Part shown: positions 1 to 8,777 of the stretch, piece by piece | Position numbering within the stretch: position 1 is the first letter of the stretch | How the letters are laid out: the number at the start of each line of letters is the position of its first letter | Source: Paraburkholderia sp. CNPSo 3272 | GTDB taxonomy: Bacteria > Pseudomonadota > Gammaproteobacteria > Burkholderiales > Burkholderiaceae | Direction of reading: 5' to 3' | Assembly: GCF_024206495.1 (NCBI RefSeq) | Contig: NZ_JAMBPQ010000012.1 | Coordinates: 62,001-126,000 of the forward strand | DNA length: 64,000 nt | The notes under the pieces: generated by a model | The model's database searches: none | The model's input: the letters and a program-made list of their open reading frames with translations, nothing else | What the model was told of the DNA's origin: nothing | Program-made: the position numbers and the translations under genes

Positions 1-502
1 CCTTGGTTGCGCAGTAGTGGGAGACGAGCGCTTCGCCGCGGCGGCCCGCCTGCGACGACATGTTGATGATCTTGCCGCCCTGGCCCTGCGCGACCATGCG
101 GCGCGCCACGGCCTGCATGAGGAAGAACATGCCCTTCACGTTCACCGCGAAGAGGCGGTCGTACACGTCCCAGGATTCGTCGAGGAGCGGGCGCATGTCG
201 AAGAGCGCCGCGTTGTTGAAGAGGATGTCGATGCGGCCGAAGCGTTCGACCGCGCTCTCCACGATGCGATCGATGTCCTCACGGCGCGTGACGTCGGCGG
301 AGATCGCGAGCACGCGCTCGGGGAACGCGGCGGCCAGCGTTGGCGCGACGGACCCGGCGGGCTTCACGTCGACGAGCACGCAGCGCGCGCCTTCGTCCAG
401 ATAACGCTGCGCGACCGCCTCGCCAATGCCGCTCGCCGCGCCAGTCAGCACGGCTACCTTGTCCTGCAAACGTCCGCCCGCTGGGGTCGCGGTGTGTGCC
501 AC
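1..502 (-). CDS. sorbitol dehydrogenase-like SDR oxidoreductase (partial, C-terminus off the left edge)
   Basis: NAD(P)-dependent short-chain dehydrogenase/reductase, probably oxidising a sugar alcohol such as sorbitol in the cytoplasm. The first 167 residues are present. They show the cofactor motif TGAASGIGE near residue 20, the NNAA motif, and the active-site stretch INMSSQAGRRGEALVSHYCA ending in the YxxxK pair (YCATK). The SSQAGRRGEALV block is typical of bacterial polyol dehydrogenases of the SmoS/PolS group. I chose the GTG at 500-502 because GGAGA lies six bases upstream and the cofactor fold begins about 15 residues later; no ATG fits in this frame. It is divergent from the zinc operon. 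A xylulokinase further right fits polyol catabolism, but the two are not adjacent. Substrate is inferred. Confidence 0.85.
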   Translation of the reverse strand, partial: MAHTATPAGGRLQDKVAVLTGAASGIGEAVAQRYLDEGARCVLVDVKPAGSVAPTLAAAFPERVLAISADVTRREDIDRIVESAVERFGRIDILFNNAALFDMRPLLDESWDVYDRLFAVNVKGMFFLMQAVARRMVAQGQGGKIINMSSQAGRRGEALVSHYCATK

Positions 503-830
503 AGGTTGTCTCCAATTTCGTTCGTGCGGGGCGCGCCCGGCAGACACTCCAGAGGAGCAGCTGAGCGATCGCCCGACATGTGAGCATTTGCTCTGTCGTT
601 GATCGAATGATCGGATACGAGTCGGAGACTGTCAAGGCGAACGAACGCGATTGGCCGAGATTTCGATGGTGCGACGCGCAAGCCTCGACTGGCTGCAGCC
701 TGCCGGTCCGGCCCCCTGACCGGATGATGTGCTGACTCGCCAATCGAAGTGATACGTTATATCATCTCGCCTTCGCGACGCCGACGCGCCCGCGTCCGCT
801 TTCAGGCTCCCTATAGACAAGGATAGAACC
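503..830. other. divergent intergenic region between SDR and zinc uptake genes
   Basis: No gene is seen in this stretch. It must hold the promoters for the minus-strand SDR gene and the plus-strand zinc operon. The one clear element is an AT-rich palindrome at 750-764, listed separately. I could not assign convincing -35/-10 pairs by eye. Confidence 0.6.
750..764. promoter_or_regulatory. candidate Zur operator upstream of the zinc operon
   Basis: TGATACGTTATATCA is an inverted repeat (TGATA, five bases, TATCA) in otherwise GC-rich DNA, 66 bases before the znuA start. Zinc-responsive Zur (Fur family) sites are AT-rich palindromes with GTTAT-type cores, and GTTAT is present inside this one. 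Assignment to Zur rests on position and base composition only. Confidence 0.5.
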
Positions 831-1817
831 ATGATCACGTTCAGCCGCGCCAACTGCGCGCCCCGGGTTGCCACCACAGGCGCGCGCGCTAGCATCACGC
901 TTGCGCGCCTCGCGGGCGGGCTCGCTCTCGCGCTGGTCGGCGCGTTCGGCGGCGCGAGCGCAGCCGTGGCGGCGCAGGCTGGCAGCGCCGCGATTCCCGT
1001 TGTTGCGGCGGAAAACTTCTACGGCGACGTCGTCAAGCAGATCGGCGGCAATTACGTGGACGTGACGAGCATCCTGAGCAACCCCGACCAGGACCCGCAC
1101 CTCTTCGAGGCCAGCCCGAAGACCGCCCGCGCGCTCCAGAATGCGCGCGTCGTGGTGTACAACGGCGCCGACTACGACCCGTGGATGACCAAGCTGCTCG
1201 GCGCCACCGGCAGCGCGGGCAAAAGCGGCGCGAACCGCACGACGATCGTCGCGGCGGACCTCGTCGGCAAGAAAGCGGGCGACAATCCGCACCTCTGGTA
1301 CGACCCGAAGACCATGCCTGCCGTGGCGCGCGCCGTGAGCGCCGCGCTCGGCGCAGCGGACCCCGCGCACAAGAGCGTGTACGATGCCAACCTGGCAACG
1401 TTCCTCGCCTCGCTGCAGCCGGTCGACGCCAAGGTCGCGGCACTGCGCGCGCACTACCACGGGCAGCCCGTCACGGCCACGGAGCCGGTGTTCGGCTATA
1501 TGTCGGATGCGATCGGCCTCGACATGCGCAACCTGCGCTTTCAGCTCGCGACGATGAACGACACCGAGGCGAGCGCCTCGGACATCGCCGCGTTCGAGCG
1601 CGACCTGCGTGAGCGCCGCGTGCGCGTGCTGATCTACAACAGCCAGGCGACCGAGGCGCTTACGCGGCGCATGCTGGCGCTGGCGAAGCAGTCGAAGGTG
1701 CCGTCCGTGAGCGTGACCGAGACGCAGCCGGCCGGCGTGAACTTCCAGCAATGGATGCTCGCGCAGCTCGACTCGCTCGACAAGGCGCTGGCAGCGGGAA
1801 CAGCAGGGCAACACTAA
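831..1817 (+). CDS. znuA: zinc ABC transporter periplasmic binding protein (ZnuA/TroA family)
   Basis: Periplasmic solute-binding protein that delivers a transition metal, probably zinc, to the membrane permease. The 328 residues begin with a long signal region (hydrophobic core about 28-48, likely cut near AAVAAQA). Candidate metal ligands are His90 (DQDPH), His154 (DNPHLW) and Glu218 (TATEPVFGY). Classical ZnuA proteins have His at the third position, so a Glu there is notable. The His-rich loop found in many ZnuA proteins is absent. It is the first gene of a three-gene operon; the ATPase starts 24 bases downstream. Metal specificity is inferred from the His-rich ATPase tail and the palindrome upstream; manganese is the main alternative. 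Confidence 0.88.
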   Translation: MITFSRANCAPRVATTGARASITLARLAGGLALALVGAFGGASAAVAAQAGSAAIPVVAAENFYGDVVKQIGGNYVDVTSILSNPDQDPHLFEASPKTARALQNARVVVYNGADYDPWMTKLLGATGSAGKSGANRTTIVAADLVGKKAGDNPHLWYDPKTMPAVARAVSAALGAADPAHKSVYDANLATFLASLQPVDAKVAALRAHYHGQPVTATEPVFGYMSDAIGLDMRNLRFQLATMNDTEASASDIAAFERDLRERRVRVLIYNSQATEALTRRMLALAKQSKVPSVSVTETQPAGVNFQQWMLAQLDSLDKALAAGTAGQH

Positions 1818-1841
1818 CCGTATTCAGCAAGGACAGACGTC

Positions 1842-2807
1842 ATGACCGGGGCCGGCTCTTCGCCCACCGATATCGCTTCATCGCACAACGCACAGCACAA
1901 CGGCGCGCACCGCGCGCGCACGCCCGTGCTCACGCTGGCGGGCGTGACGCTGACGCTCGGCGAACGCACGATCCTGCGCGACGCGAACTTCGCGATAAAC
2001 CAGGGCGAATTCATCGGCGTGCTCGGGCCGAATGGCGCGGGCAAGACCACGCTCATGCGGGCGATTCTCGGCCTCGTGCCGGCCTCTCACGGCGCGATCC
2101 GCGTGCTGGGTGAGCCGGTCGCGCGCGGCAACGCGAAAATCGGCTATATGCCGCAAACGCGCACGGCGCTCGCGAGCCGGCGCGTGCGCGGCCGCGACTT
2201 CGTGGCGATGGCCGCCGACGGCCACCGCTGGGGCCTGCCGCGCGCCGACGCCGCCACGCGCGCCGAGGTTGCGCGCGTACTCGATCTCGTGGGTGCGACG
2301 GCACTGGCGGACCGCCCGCTTTCGGAGCTCTCGGGCGGCGAGCGCCAGCGCCTGCTGCTCGCGCAATGCCTGCTCGGCGACCCGAAGCTGCTGCTGCTCG
2401 ACGAGCCGCTCATCAGCCTCGACCCGAACCACCAGCGCGGCGTGGTCGAACTCGTGCGCCGCGTGCAGCGCGAGCTCGGCATCGCGGTGCTGTTCTCCGC
2501 GCACGAGCTGAATCCGCTCCTGAACGCGCTCGACCGCGTGCTCTATCTCGGCAACGGCGTGGCCGCGCTCGGCAGCGTCGATGAAGTCATCACCGCGCCC
2601 GTGCTCTCACGCCTCTACGGCTCGCCGATCGAAGTGATGCGCATGAAGGGCCGCATCTTCGTGATGTCTGGCGACGTGGAAGTCGAAAAGCACGACCACG
2701 AGCATGAGCACGACCATGGCCACGACCACGGCGGCCATGGCCACGCGCATGGACACGCCCACGGCAACAACAACGACAACACGCACGGCCACACGCACGA
2801 TGCTTGA
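1842..2807 (+). CDS. znuC: zinc ABC transporter ATPase with His-rich C-terminal tail
   Basis: Cytoplasmic ATP-binding subunit that powers metal import through the permease encoded next. Its 321 residues carry Walker A (GPNGAGKTT, 62-70), the ABC signature (LSGGERQR, about 163-170), Walker B with catalytic Glu (LLLLDEP, 183-189) and the H-loop His221. Residues 283-321 form a tail with about 15 His alternating with Asp, Glu, Gly and Ala, ending in THGHTHDA. Typical family members stop near residue 250-270, so this tail is extra. It could buffer or sense zinc on the cytoplasmic side; that is inference. The stop overlaps the permease start by 8 bases, which suggests translational coupling. Confidence 0.92.
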   Translation: MTGAGSSPTDIASSHNAQHNGAHRARTPVLTLAGVTLTLGERTILRDANFAINQGEFIGVLGPNGAGKTTLMRAILGLVPASHGAIRVLGEPVARGNAKIGYMPQTRTALASRRVRGRDFVAMAADGHRWGLPRADAATRAEVARVLDLVGATALADRPLSELSGGERQRLLLAQCLLGDPKLLLLDEPLISLDPNHQRGVVELVRRVQRELGIAVLFSAHELNPLLNALDRVLYLGNGVAALGSVDEVITAPVLSRLYGSPIEVMRMKGRIFVMSGDVEVEKHDHEHEHDHGHDHGGHGHAHGHAHGNNNDNTHGHTHDA

Positions 2808-3582
2808 ATACGATTTCATGGTGAACGCCTTCGCGGCGTCGGGCATCGTCGCGGTGCTGGCCGGCGTGGTGGGCTATTTCCTCGTGATGCGCGGTCAGAC
2901 CTTCGCGGGCCACGCGCTCTCGCACGTCGGTTTCACGGGCGCGACGGGCGCCGTGCTGCTCGGCGTCTCGCCGATGTGGGGCATGGTGGGCTTCACGCTC
3001 GCGGCCGGCGTTTCGATGGGCGCGCTCGGCGAAAAGCTCGCGGGCCGCGATGTCGCGATCGGCGTGATTCTTTCGCTCGCGCTCGGCTTCGGCCTCTTGT
3101 TTCTGCACTTCTTCACGTCGTATGCCACGCAGGTCACGGCGCTGCTGTTCGGCAACGTGCTGGGCGTGAATCGCGAGACGCTCGGCGTGCTGGCCGCCCT
3201 CGCCGTGGCGAGCCTCGCGGCGCTGGCCGCCATCATGCGGCCGCTGCTGTTCGCCTCGCTGCAGCCCGAACTCGCCGAAGCGAAGGGCGTGTCGCTGCGC
3301 GCGGTCTCGATGCTGTTCCTCGCCATCGCCGCGCTCGCGGTGGCCGCGTGCACGCAGATCGTCGGCGTGCTGCTCGTCTTTACGCTGATGGTCGGGCCGG
3401 CCGCCGCCGCGCAGAATCTCACCACGCGCCTGTCCACCGGCCTCGTGCTCGCCGCGCTGCTCGCGCTCATGCAGGCGTGGCTCGGCGTGACGCTCGCGTT
3501 CTACACCGACTGGCCCACCAGCTTCTGGATCACCGCGCTCGCCGCGCTCGTCTACGGCGCGAGTCTGATCGGGCGTCGCTAG
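2800..3582 (+). CDS. znuB: zinc ABC transporter membrane permease (ZnuB family)
   Basis: Inner-membrane channel of the metal importer, ABC-3 family. The 260 residues are strongly hydrophobic with about eight membrane segments, starting MLEYDFMVNAF. The family-typical stretch FAGHALSHVGFTGA lies near residue 30 and VGVLLVFTLMVGPAAAA near residue 190. The frame is open further upstream, but that part is only the His-codon-rich znuC tail read in another frame, so I chose the ATG at 2800, which overlaps the znuC stop by 8 bases. It is last in the operon and followed by a hairpin terminator. Function is secure at family level; metal identity follows the operon. Confidence 0.92.
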   Translation: MLEYDFMVNAFAASGIVAVLAGVVGYFLVMRGQTFAGHALSHVGFTGATGAVLLGVSPMWGMVGFTLAAGVSMGALGEKLAGRDVAIGVILSLALGFGLLFLHFFTSYATQVTALLFGNVLGVNRETLGVLAALAVASLAALAAIMRPLLFASLQPELAEAKGVSLRAVSMLFLAIAALAVAACTQIVGVLLVFTLMVGPAAAAQNLTTRLSTGLVLAALLALMQAWLGVTLAFYTDWPTSFWITALAALVYGASLIGRR

Positions 3583-3604
3583 AACGCTGTACGCGCCACG
3601 AAAA

Positions 3605-3640
3605 AGGCGTTGCTCCTCGCGGTGGCAACGCCTCTTTTGC
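3605..3640. terminator. bidirectional terminator between zinc operon and frmA
   Basis: AGGCGTTGC (3605-3613) pairs with GCAACGCCT (3625-3633) across an 11-base loop. It is followed by a T-rich run on the plus strand and preceded by AAAAA, so it can stop both convergent transcripts. Confidence 0.85.
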
Positions 3641-3653
3641 TGTTACGGCTCGC

Positions 3654-4760
3654 TCAGTAAAGCACGACCGAGCGGATGGACTCGCCCTTTTTCATGAGGT
3701 CGAAGCCCTCGTTGATCTGGTCGAGCGCGAGCGTATGCGTGATCAGATCGTCGATGTTGATCTTGCCTTCCATGTACCAGTCGACGATCTTTGGCACGTC
3801 GGTGCGTCCGCGCGCGCCGCCGAACGCCGAGCCTTTCCATTGGCGGCCCGTGACGAGCTGAAACGGGCGTGTGCCGATCTCCTCGCCCGCCGCCGCCACG
3901 CCGATGATGAACGACTGGCCCCAGCCCTTGTGCGTGCATTCGAGTGCCTCGCGCATCACCTTCGTGTTGCCGATGCATTCGAACGAATAGTCGGCGCCGC
4001 CATCGGTCAGTTGTACGATGTAATCGACGATGTTCTCGACGTCGTTCGGATTGACGAAATGCGTCATGCCGAACTGCTTCGCGAGTTCGACACGCTTCGG
4101 GTTGATATCCACGCCGATGATCTTGTCGGCGCCCACCATCTTCGCGCCCTGGATCACGTTCAGGCCGATGCCGCCCAGGCCGAACACCGCCACGTTCGCG
4201 CCCGCCTCCATTTTCGCCGAGTACACCACGGCGCCCACGCCCGTCGTCACGCCGCAGCCGATATAGCAGACCTTGTCGAACGGCGCGTCCTCACGGATTT
4301 TCGCCACGGCAATTTCCGGCACGACGATGTAGTTCGAGAACGTCGACGTGCCCATGTAGTGATAGAGCGGCTTGCCGCTCAGCGAGAAGCGCGAGGTGGC
4401 GTCTGGCATGAGGCCCTTGCCTTGCGTCGCGCGAATGGCCTGACACAGGTTCGTTTTGCGCGAGAGACAGAATTTGCACTGGCGGCATTCGGGTGTGTAA
4501 AGCGGAATGACGTGATCGCCTTTCTTCACTGTGCCCACGCCCGGGCCGACATCGACCACGACGCCCGCGCCTTCATGGCCGAGGATCGCCGGAAAGATCC
4601 CTTCGGGGTCCGCGCCCGAGAGCGTGTAGTAATCGGTATGGCAAATGCCCGTCGCCTTCACCTCGATCAGCACCTCGCCGGCGCGCGGACCGTCCAGATC
4701 CACTTCCTCGATCGTCAGCGGGGTCCCGGCTTTCCATGCGACGGCGGCTTTCGTCTTCAT
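3654..4760 (-). CDS. frmA: S-(hydroxymethyl)glutathione dehydrogenase / class III alcohol dehydrogenase
   Basis: Cytoplasmic NAD-dependent enzyme that oxidises S-hydroxymethylglutathione, detoxifying formaldehyde; also acts as class III alcohol dehydrogenase. The 368 residues match the family length. Catalytic zinc ligands are visible at Cys40 (GICHTD) and His62-Glu63 (GHEGAG), with CGVTTG near residue 170 giving the third. Structural zinc Cys are at 92, 95, 98 and 106. The cofactor motif is GLGGIGLN. I chose MKTKAAVAW (4760) because AGGAGCAGCG precedes it and it starts the conserved fold; the open frame upstream runs into xylulokinase. It lies 40 bases after xylulokinase on the same strand and could be co-transcribed with it. 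Confidence 0.95.
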   Translation of the reverse strand: MKTKAAVAWKAGTPLTIEEVDLDGPRAGEVLIEVKATGICHTDYYTLSGADPEGIFPAILGHEGAGVVVDVGPGVGTVKKGDHVIPLYTPECRQCKFCLSRKTNLCQAIRATQGKGLMPDATSRFSLSGKPLYHYMGTSTFSNYIVVPEIAVAKIREDAPFDKVCYIGCGVTTGVGAVVYSAKMEAGANVAVFGLGGIGLNVIQGAKMVGADKIIGVDINPKRVELAKQFGMTHFVNPNDVENIVDYIVQLTDGGADYSFECIGNTKVMREALECTHKGWGQSFIIGVAAAGEEIGTRPFQLVTGRQWKGSAFGGARGRTDVPKIVDWYMEGKINIDDLITHTLALDQINEGFDLMKKGESIRSVVLY

Positions 4761-4800
4761 CTTCGCTGCTCCTGTGTCTCGGTGATGTCGATACGCCTCA

Positions 4801-6279
4801 TCACGATGCCGATGCAAACCAGGTTCGAACGCGGCCATACAGATCGATGAAGCGCGCATAGCGCTGTGCGAGCGCGGCGTCCTCGCGCGGCGATGCCACC
4901 TGCGTCGCGGCCGGCGCAAGCGCCGCGAGGTCGCTCATGCGCCAGTGCCCGCAGGCGATGCCGCCCAGCATCGCGGCGCCGCGCGCCGCTGCGTTCGGGC
5001 AGTCGATCGCGTAGAGGTCCGCGTCGAGCGCGTCGGCGAGCAACTGCCGCCAGCGCGCATCCACGGAGCCGCCGCCCGCGAGCTTGAGTGTCGGCACACT
5101 GCGCGCATCGCGCGTGCCTCCATCGGCGGCTTCACGGGTGCTGCGCACGGCATCGAGGCCGGCGCGCAACGCGAAGGCGACGCCCTCGAACGCCGCGCGC
5201 ATGAGCGTGCCGCGCGAGTCGCCGAGCGTTGCGCCGAGCCAGCCGCCGCGCGCCGCCGGGTCGAGCCACGGCGAGCGCTCGCCGCTCAGGTAAGGCAGGA
5301 ACGCGAGCGTCGCCGACGGCGGCACGGCGAACGCGTCCGCGTAGGCCGAAGCCCAGTCGTACGCCAGCCAGCCGCGCGCCGCTTCCAGCGCCACGCCCAC
5401 GTTCTGCATGGCGGCCATGGTGTACCAGCCGCCCGTCGCCGAGCGATAGCGATGCAGCCCGCGCCGCGCGGGCGGCTCGCTGCGCGCGGTCACGACGATC
5501 TGGCCGCCCGTGCCGGTCGTGAGGAGCGCATCGCCTTCGCCGGCCAGGCCGCTGCCGAACGCGGCACAAGGCGTGTCGCCCGCGCCCGTCGCGAGCACGA
5601 TGCCGGCGGGCAACCCGAGCGCCTGGGCGGCTTGCGCGCTCAGCGCGCCGCTCGCTTCATGCGACGCGGCCAGCGGCGCGAACCACCGCGGCGGCAGTCC
5701 CAGCCGCTCGATCAGCGCGAAGTCCCACGTGCCGTCGGGTGCGGCGAGCGCCGTCGCGCACGCGTCCGATGGATCGGCTTTGACTGCGCCACCCAGCGCC
5801 ACGCGCAGCCAGTCTTTCGGCTGCAGCGCCCAGCGCGCGGCTTGGGCGAGTTGCGGCTCATGCTGCAGGATCCAGCGCAGCAGCGGACCCGCCATGCCGG
5901 GCGCCACGGGGTTGGGCTGCGGATGTTCGGGGTCGTCGGGCCACGCATCGAGCAGCGCGTGCGCGCGCGTGTCGGGCCAGAGCATCGCGGGGCGCAACGC
6001 GCGGCCCGCTGCGTCGGTGAGCACGACGCCATGCATCTGTCCGGAAAAGCCGATGCCGCGCACAGCGGCGCGCTCGCTCTCGGGCAGCCGCGCGCAGGCC
6101 GCGACGAGCGCGTCCCACCAGCGGTCCGCGGCGATCTCCGCCCAGCCGGGCTGCGGCGTTTCGAGCGCGTAGGCCACGCTCGCGGCGGCGCGCTCGACGC
6201 CGTCGCCATCGATGATGCCGAGCTTGAGTGAACCGGTGCCGAGGTCGATACCGAGAAAGCGCGTCTGCGATGGGCTCAT
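4801..6279 (-). CDS. xylB: xylulokinase (FGGY carbohydrate kinase)
   Basis: ATP-dependent kinase, probably phosphorylating D-xylulose to xylulose 5-phosphate in the cytoplasm. The 492 residues fit the FGGY family. The N-terminal phosphate-binding motif is FLGIDLGTGSLKLGI; the second ATPase motif is TTGTGGQIVV near residue 260; the C-terminal signature is LKLAGGGSVDARWRQLLAD, followed by AARGAAMLGG. Start ATG at 6279 gives the canonical N-terminus. In polyol catabolism such kinases act on the ketose made by polyol dehydrogenases, which links it loosely to the SDR at the left edge. frmA follows 40 bases downstream. Other FGGY substrates (for example ribulose) cannot be excluded by eye. Confidence 0.9.
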   Translation of the reverse strand: MSPSQTRFLGIDLGTGSLKLGIIDGDGVERAAASVAYALETPQPGWAEIAADRWWDALVAACARLPESERAAVRGIGFSGQMHGVVLTDAAGRALRPAMLWPDTRAHALLDAWPDDPEHPQPNPVAPGMAGPLLRWILQHEPQLAQAARWALQPKDWLRVALGGAVKADPSDACATALAAPDGTWDFALIERLGLPPRWFAPLAASHEASGALSAQAAQALGLPAGIVLATGAGDTPCAAFGSGLAGEGDALLTTGTGGQIVVTARSEPPARRGLHRYRSATGGWYTMAAMQNVGVALEAARGWLAYDWASAYADAFAVPPSATLAFLPYLSGERSPWLDPAARGGWLGATLGDSRGTLMRAAFEGVAFALRAGLDAVRSTREAADGGTRDARSVPTLKLAGGGSVDARWRQLLADALDADLYAIDCPNAAARGAAMLGGIACGHWRMSDLAALAPAATQVASPREDAALAQRYARFIDLYGRVRTWFASAS

Positions 6280-6877
6280 GGGGAACGATGTGCGAGGTGG
6301 GTGAGGACGGGAAAAACGATCATACCGGCGAGAGGCGCGGCGCCGAATGCGCGTTAAGCGGGGGCTTCAACCCGTGCCGCGAACTCGCGCGCAACACAGC
6401 CGATTTCGACGCAAAAAACGCCCGTGCGCGGGTTAACCCGGCGCTCGTATGTGCGATGCAGATTGGCTCACATTCCGCATTCGAAATAGAGATCATAACG
6501 GCCCTGCCATATGTGACATGACCCGCTGGGCACCGCCGGTGTGGGCTCGACGCAGCCGCATACGCTTCGACGTGGCTCGGCGCCGGCACGCCCGCGCCGC
6601 CGCGCCGATCGCGCCCAGGCGCTCAACCGCCGCAAACAGGGCGCTTCCCGCCTTGCGCCGCCGCTCGCGCGGTCCGAACCGGCGTCCGGCGCTGCCGCGA
6701 TGAAGCCGCCGCGCACGGCCCACGCGCGCCGATCCCACCCTTATCTCGCCGGGCAATCGATACGGGCGCATATCGTCGCCGGAAAGCACGGAATAGTCTC
6801 CAGTGGTCTTGTTGCATATTTTCTTACCGCATACCTTGGAGGCCATATCCTTAAACCAAGAGACGGAGACAGACGAC
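6280..6877. other. 598-base intergenic region between xylB and the purine permease
   Basis: No gene is supported here; the short open frames have no recognisable product and no ribosome site. It is the divergent control region for xylB and the permease. Its one sharp feature is a perfect 12-base palindrome, CGGGTTAACCCG, at 6429-6440, which could be a dimeric regulator site. An AT-rich patch near 6805-6855 probably holds the permease promoter, but I cannot place the boxes. Confidence 0.5.
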
Positions 6878-8332
6878 ATGCAAGCCAAGGGCATTGAGGA
6901 CCAGGCCGCCCAGCGGTCTGGCCAGAAGCAGGTCCACCCCTGCGACGAGCGCCTGCCGTTTAGCCAGTTGCTGACACTCGGCATCCAGCACGTGCTCGTG
7001 ATGTACGCAGGTGCGGTGGCCGTGCCGCTCATCGTCGGGGGCGCGATCGGGCTGCCGAAGGACCAGGTCGCCTTTCTCATCAGCGCCGACCTGTTCGCCT
7101 GCGGCATCGCCACGCTGATCCAGACGCTGGGCCTGTGGATCTTCGGCATCCGTCTGCCCGTGATCATGGGCTGCACGTTCGCCTCGGTGGGCCCGATGAT
7201 CGCCATCGGCACCAATCCGTCGCTCGGCCTGCTCGACATCTTCGGCTCGACCATCGCGGCGGGCGCAATCGGCATCGTGATCGCGCCGATGATCGGCAAG
7301 CTGCTGCGCTTCTTCCCGCCTGTCGTGGTGGGCACCGTGATCGCAGTGATCGGCCTCTCGCTCATGGAAGTGGGCATCAACTGGGCCGCGGGCGGCGTGG
7401 GCAACCCCGACTACGGCAACCCCGTCTACCTCGGCCTCTCGTTGCTCGTGCTGATGCTGATCCTGCTCATCAACAAGTTCGGGCGCGGCTTCATCGCCAA
7501 TATCTCGGTGCTGCTCGGCATTGTCGCGGGCTTCGCCATCGCGCTCGCGCTCGGTCGCGTGAACCTCGAAGGCATGGCTAGCGCCCCGTGGGTCGGCATC
7601 GTCATGCCGTTCCACTTCGGCATGCCGAAGTTCCATATCCTGCCGATCGCGACGATGGTGATCGTGATGTTCGTGACCTTCATCGAATCGACGGGCATGT
7701 TCCTCGCCGTGGGCGATATGGTCGCGCGCCCCGTCGATCAGGCCATGCTCGTGCGCGGCCTGCGCGTGGACGGTCTCGGCACGATGATCGGCGGCATCTT
7801 CAACTCGTTCCCGCACACGTCGTTCTCGCAGAACGTGGGCTTGATCGGCGTGACGGGCGTGAAGAGCCGCTATGTATGCGCGATGGGCGGCGTGATCCTC
7901 GTGCTGCTCGGCCTCTTCCCGAAGATGGCGCAGATGGTCGCCTCGGTGCCCGCCTTCGTACTGGGCGGCGCGGGCATCGTGATGTTCGGCATGGTGGCGG
8001 CGAACGGCATCAAGGTGCTCTCGCGCGTGGACTTCGTGAAGAACCAGCACAACCTCTTCATCGTGGCCGTGAGCGTGGGGTTCGGCCTCGTGCCGGTGGT
8101 GTCGCCGCACTTCTTCGCAAAGCTGCCGCCCGCGCTTTCGCCGCTGCTTCACAGCGGCATCCTGCTCGCTTCGGTTTCGGCGGTGGTGCTGAATCTGATC
8201 TTCAACGGCGCGAAGAGCGAAAAAGCCGCCGAGCGCGCCATCCGCCGCGCCGGTCACGATCTCGAAGGCCGTCCGAATGCGGATCAAGCGCCGGATGCGG
8301 GCCACGAAATGCCGCGCTCGGCCGCGCACTGA
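6878..8332 (+). CDS. NCS2-family nucleobase permease (xanthine/uric acid type)
   Basis: Inner-membrane proton symporter for purine bases of the nucleobase:cation symporter-2 family. The 484 residues have about 12-14 membrane segments. The family signature is seen as SFSQNVGLIGVTGVKSRYV, about residue 315-335, and the first-helix motif QHVLVMYAGAVAVPL near 45. The Gln-His pair there and the QNVG stretch are substrate-site elements in characterised xanthine and uric acid carriers. I chose ATG 6878 (MQAKGIEDQ) over an upstream ATG because GGAGACAGACGAC precedes it. It stands alone and ends at a strong terminator. Xanthine or uric acid is more likely than uracil, but not proven. Confidence 0.88.
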   Translation: MQAKGIEDQAAQRSGQKQVHPCDERLPFSQLLTLGIQHVLVMYAGAVAVPLIVGGAIGLPKDQVAFLISADLFACGIATLIQTLGLWIFGIRLPVIMGCTFASVGPMIAIGTNPSLGLLDIFGSTIAAGAIGIVIAPMIGKLLRFFPPVVVGTVIAVIGLSLMEVGINWAAGGVGNPDYGNPVYLGLSLLVLMLILLINKFGRGFIANISVLLGIVAGFAIALALGRVNLEGMASAPWVGIVMPFHFGMPKFHILPIATMVIVMFVTFIESTGMFLAVGDMVARPVDQAMLVRGLRVDGLGTMIGGIFNSFPHTSFSQNVGLIGVTGVKSRYVCAMGGVILVLLGLFPKMAQMVASVPAFVLGGAGIVMFGMVAANGIKVLSRVDFVKNQHNLFIVAVSVGFGLVPVVSPHFFAKLPPALSPLLHSGILLASVSAVVLNLIFNGAKSEKAAERAIRRAGHDLEGRPNADQAPDAGHEMPRSAAH

Positions 8333-8446
8333 GTCGATCTCACTGGACGCATCGAACCGGGTTTGAACGTATTGAGTTGACGCGAGAGGTGCCCCGCTCG
8401 CAGGTGCCCATCCATACACAGGCGGGCGGGGTCTTTTGCTGGTTCG

Positions 8447-8475
8447 GCGCCATGGGAAACCATGGCGCTTTTTTT
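8447..8475 (+). terminator. intrinsic terminator after the purine permease
   Basis: GCGCCATGG (8447-8455), loop GAAA, CCATGGCGC (8460-8468), then seven T. A textbook rho-independent terminator, 115 bases after the permease stop. Nothing else is seen between 8333 and the efflux operon terminator at 8720. Confidence 0.93.
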
Positions 8476-8719
8476 GACCCGCTTACCCAGCACAACCCCT
8501 GGCGGGCATGAAACGCAAAATTTCGGCAATGTTGATCAAGATCGCATAGTTTCAGCACATATCTCAATAAGTTCGCCCAACATGCTTCATAGTCGATATT
8601 CCGTCCGACACTCCGCCGGGACGACTTTGAACTGGATAAGAGGAAAACTTGATGACCGACCGCAACACTCGCCAACCGACGCAGGATGCGGATAGCCTTG
8701 AATAACGGAAGCAGCAAAT

Positions 8720-8748
8720 AAAAAAACGCCACGGTCTCCCGTGGCGTT
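8720..8748 (-). terminator. intrinsic terminator of the RND efflux operon
   Basis: Read on the minus strand: AACGCCACGG, loop GAGA, CCGTGGCGTT followed by a T run (the A run at 8720-8726). It sits 30 bases past the stop of the outer-membrane factor gene. Confidence 0.93.
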
Positions 8749-8777
8749 CTGGCTTCCGATTCCGAAACCGTAGCGCG

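Noticed and set aside
2660..2810. CAC/CAT-rich DNA at the end of znuC as a simple-sequence repeat or phase-variation tract
   Set aside because: It encodes the His-rich tail, the units are not perfect tandem repeats, and it flows in frame to a normal stop overlapping znuB.
2976..4850. Long open frame of more than 600 codons on the plus strand opposite frmA
   Set aside because: Arg/Ala/His-rich translation typical of a shadow frame in GC-rich DNA; the opposite strand holds clear znuB and frmA genes.
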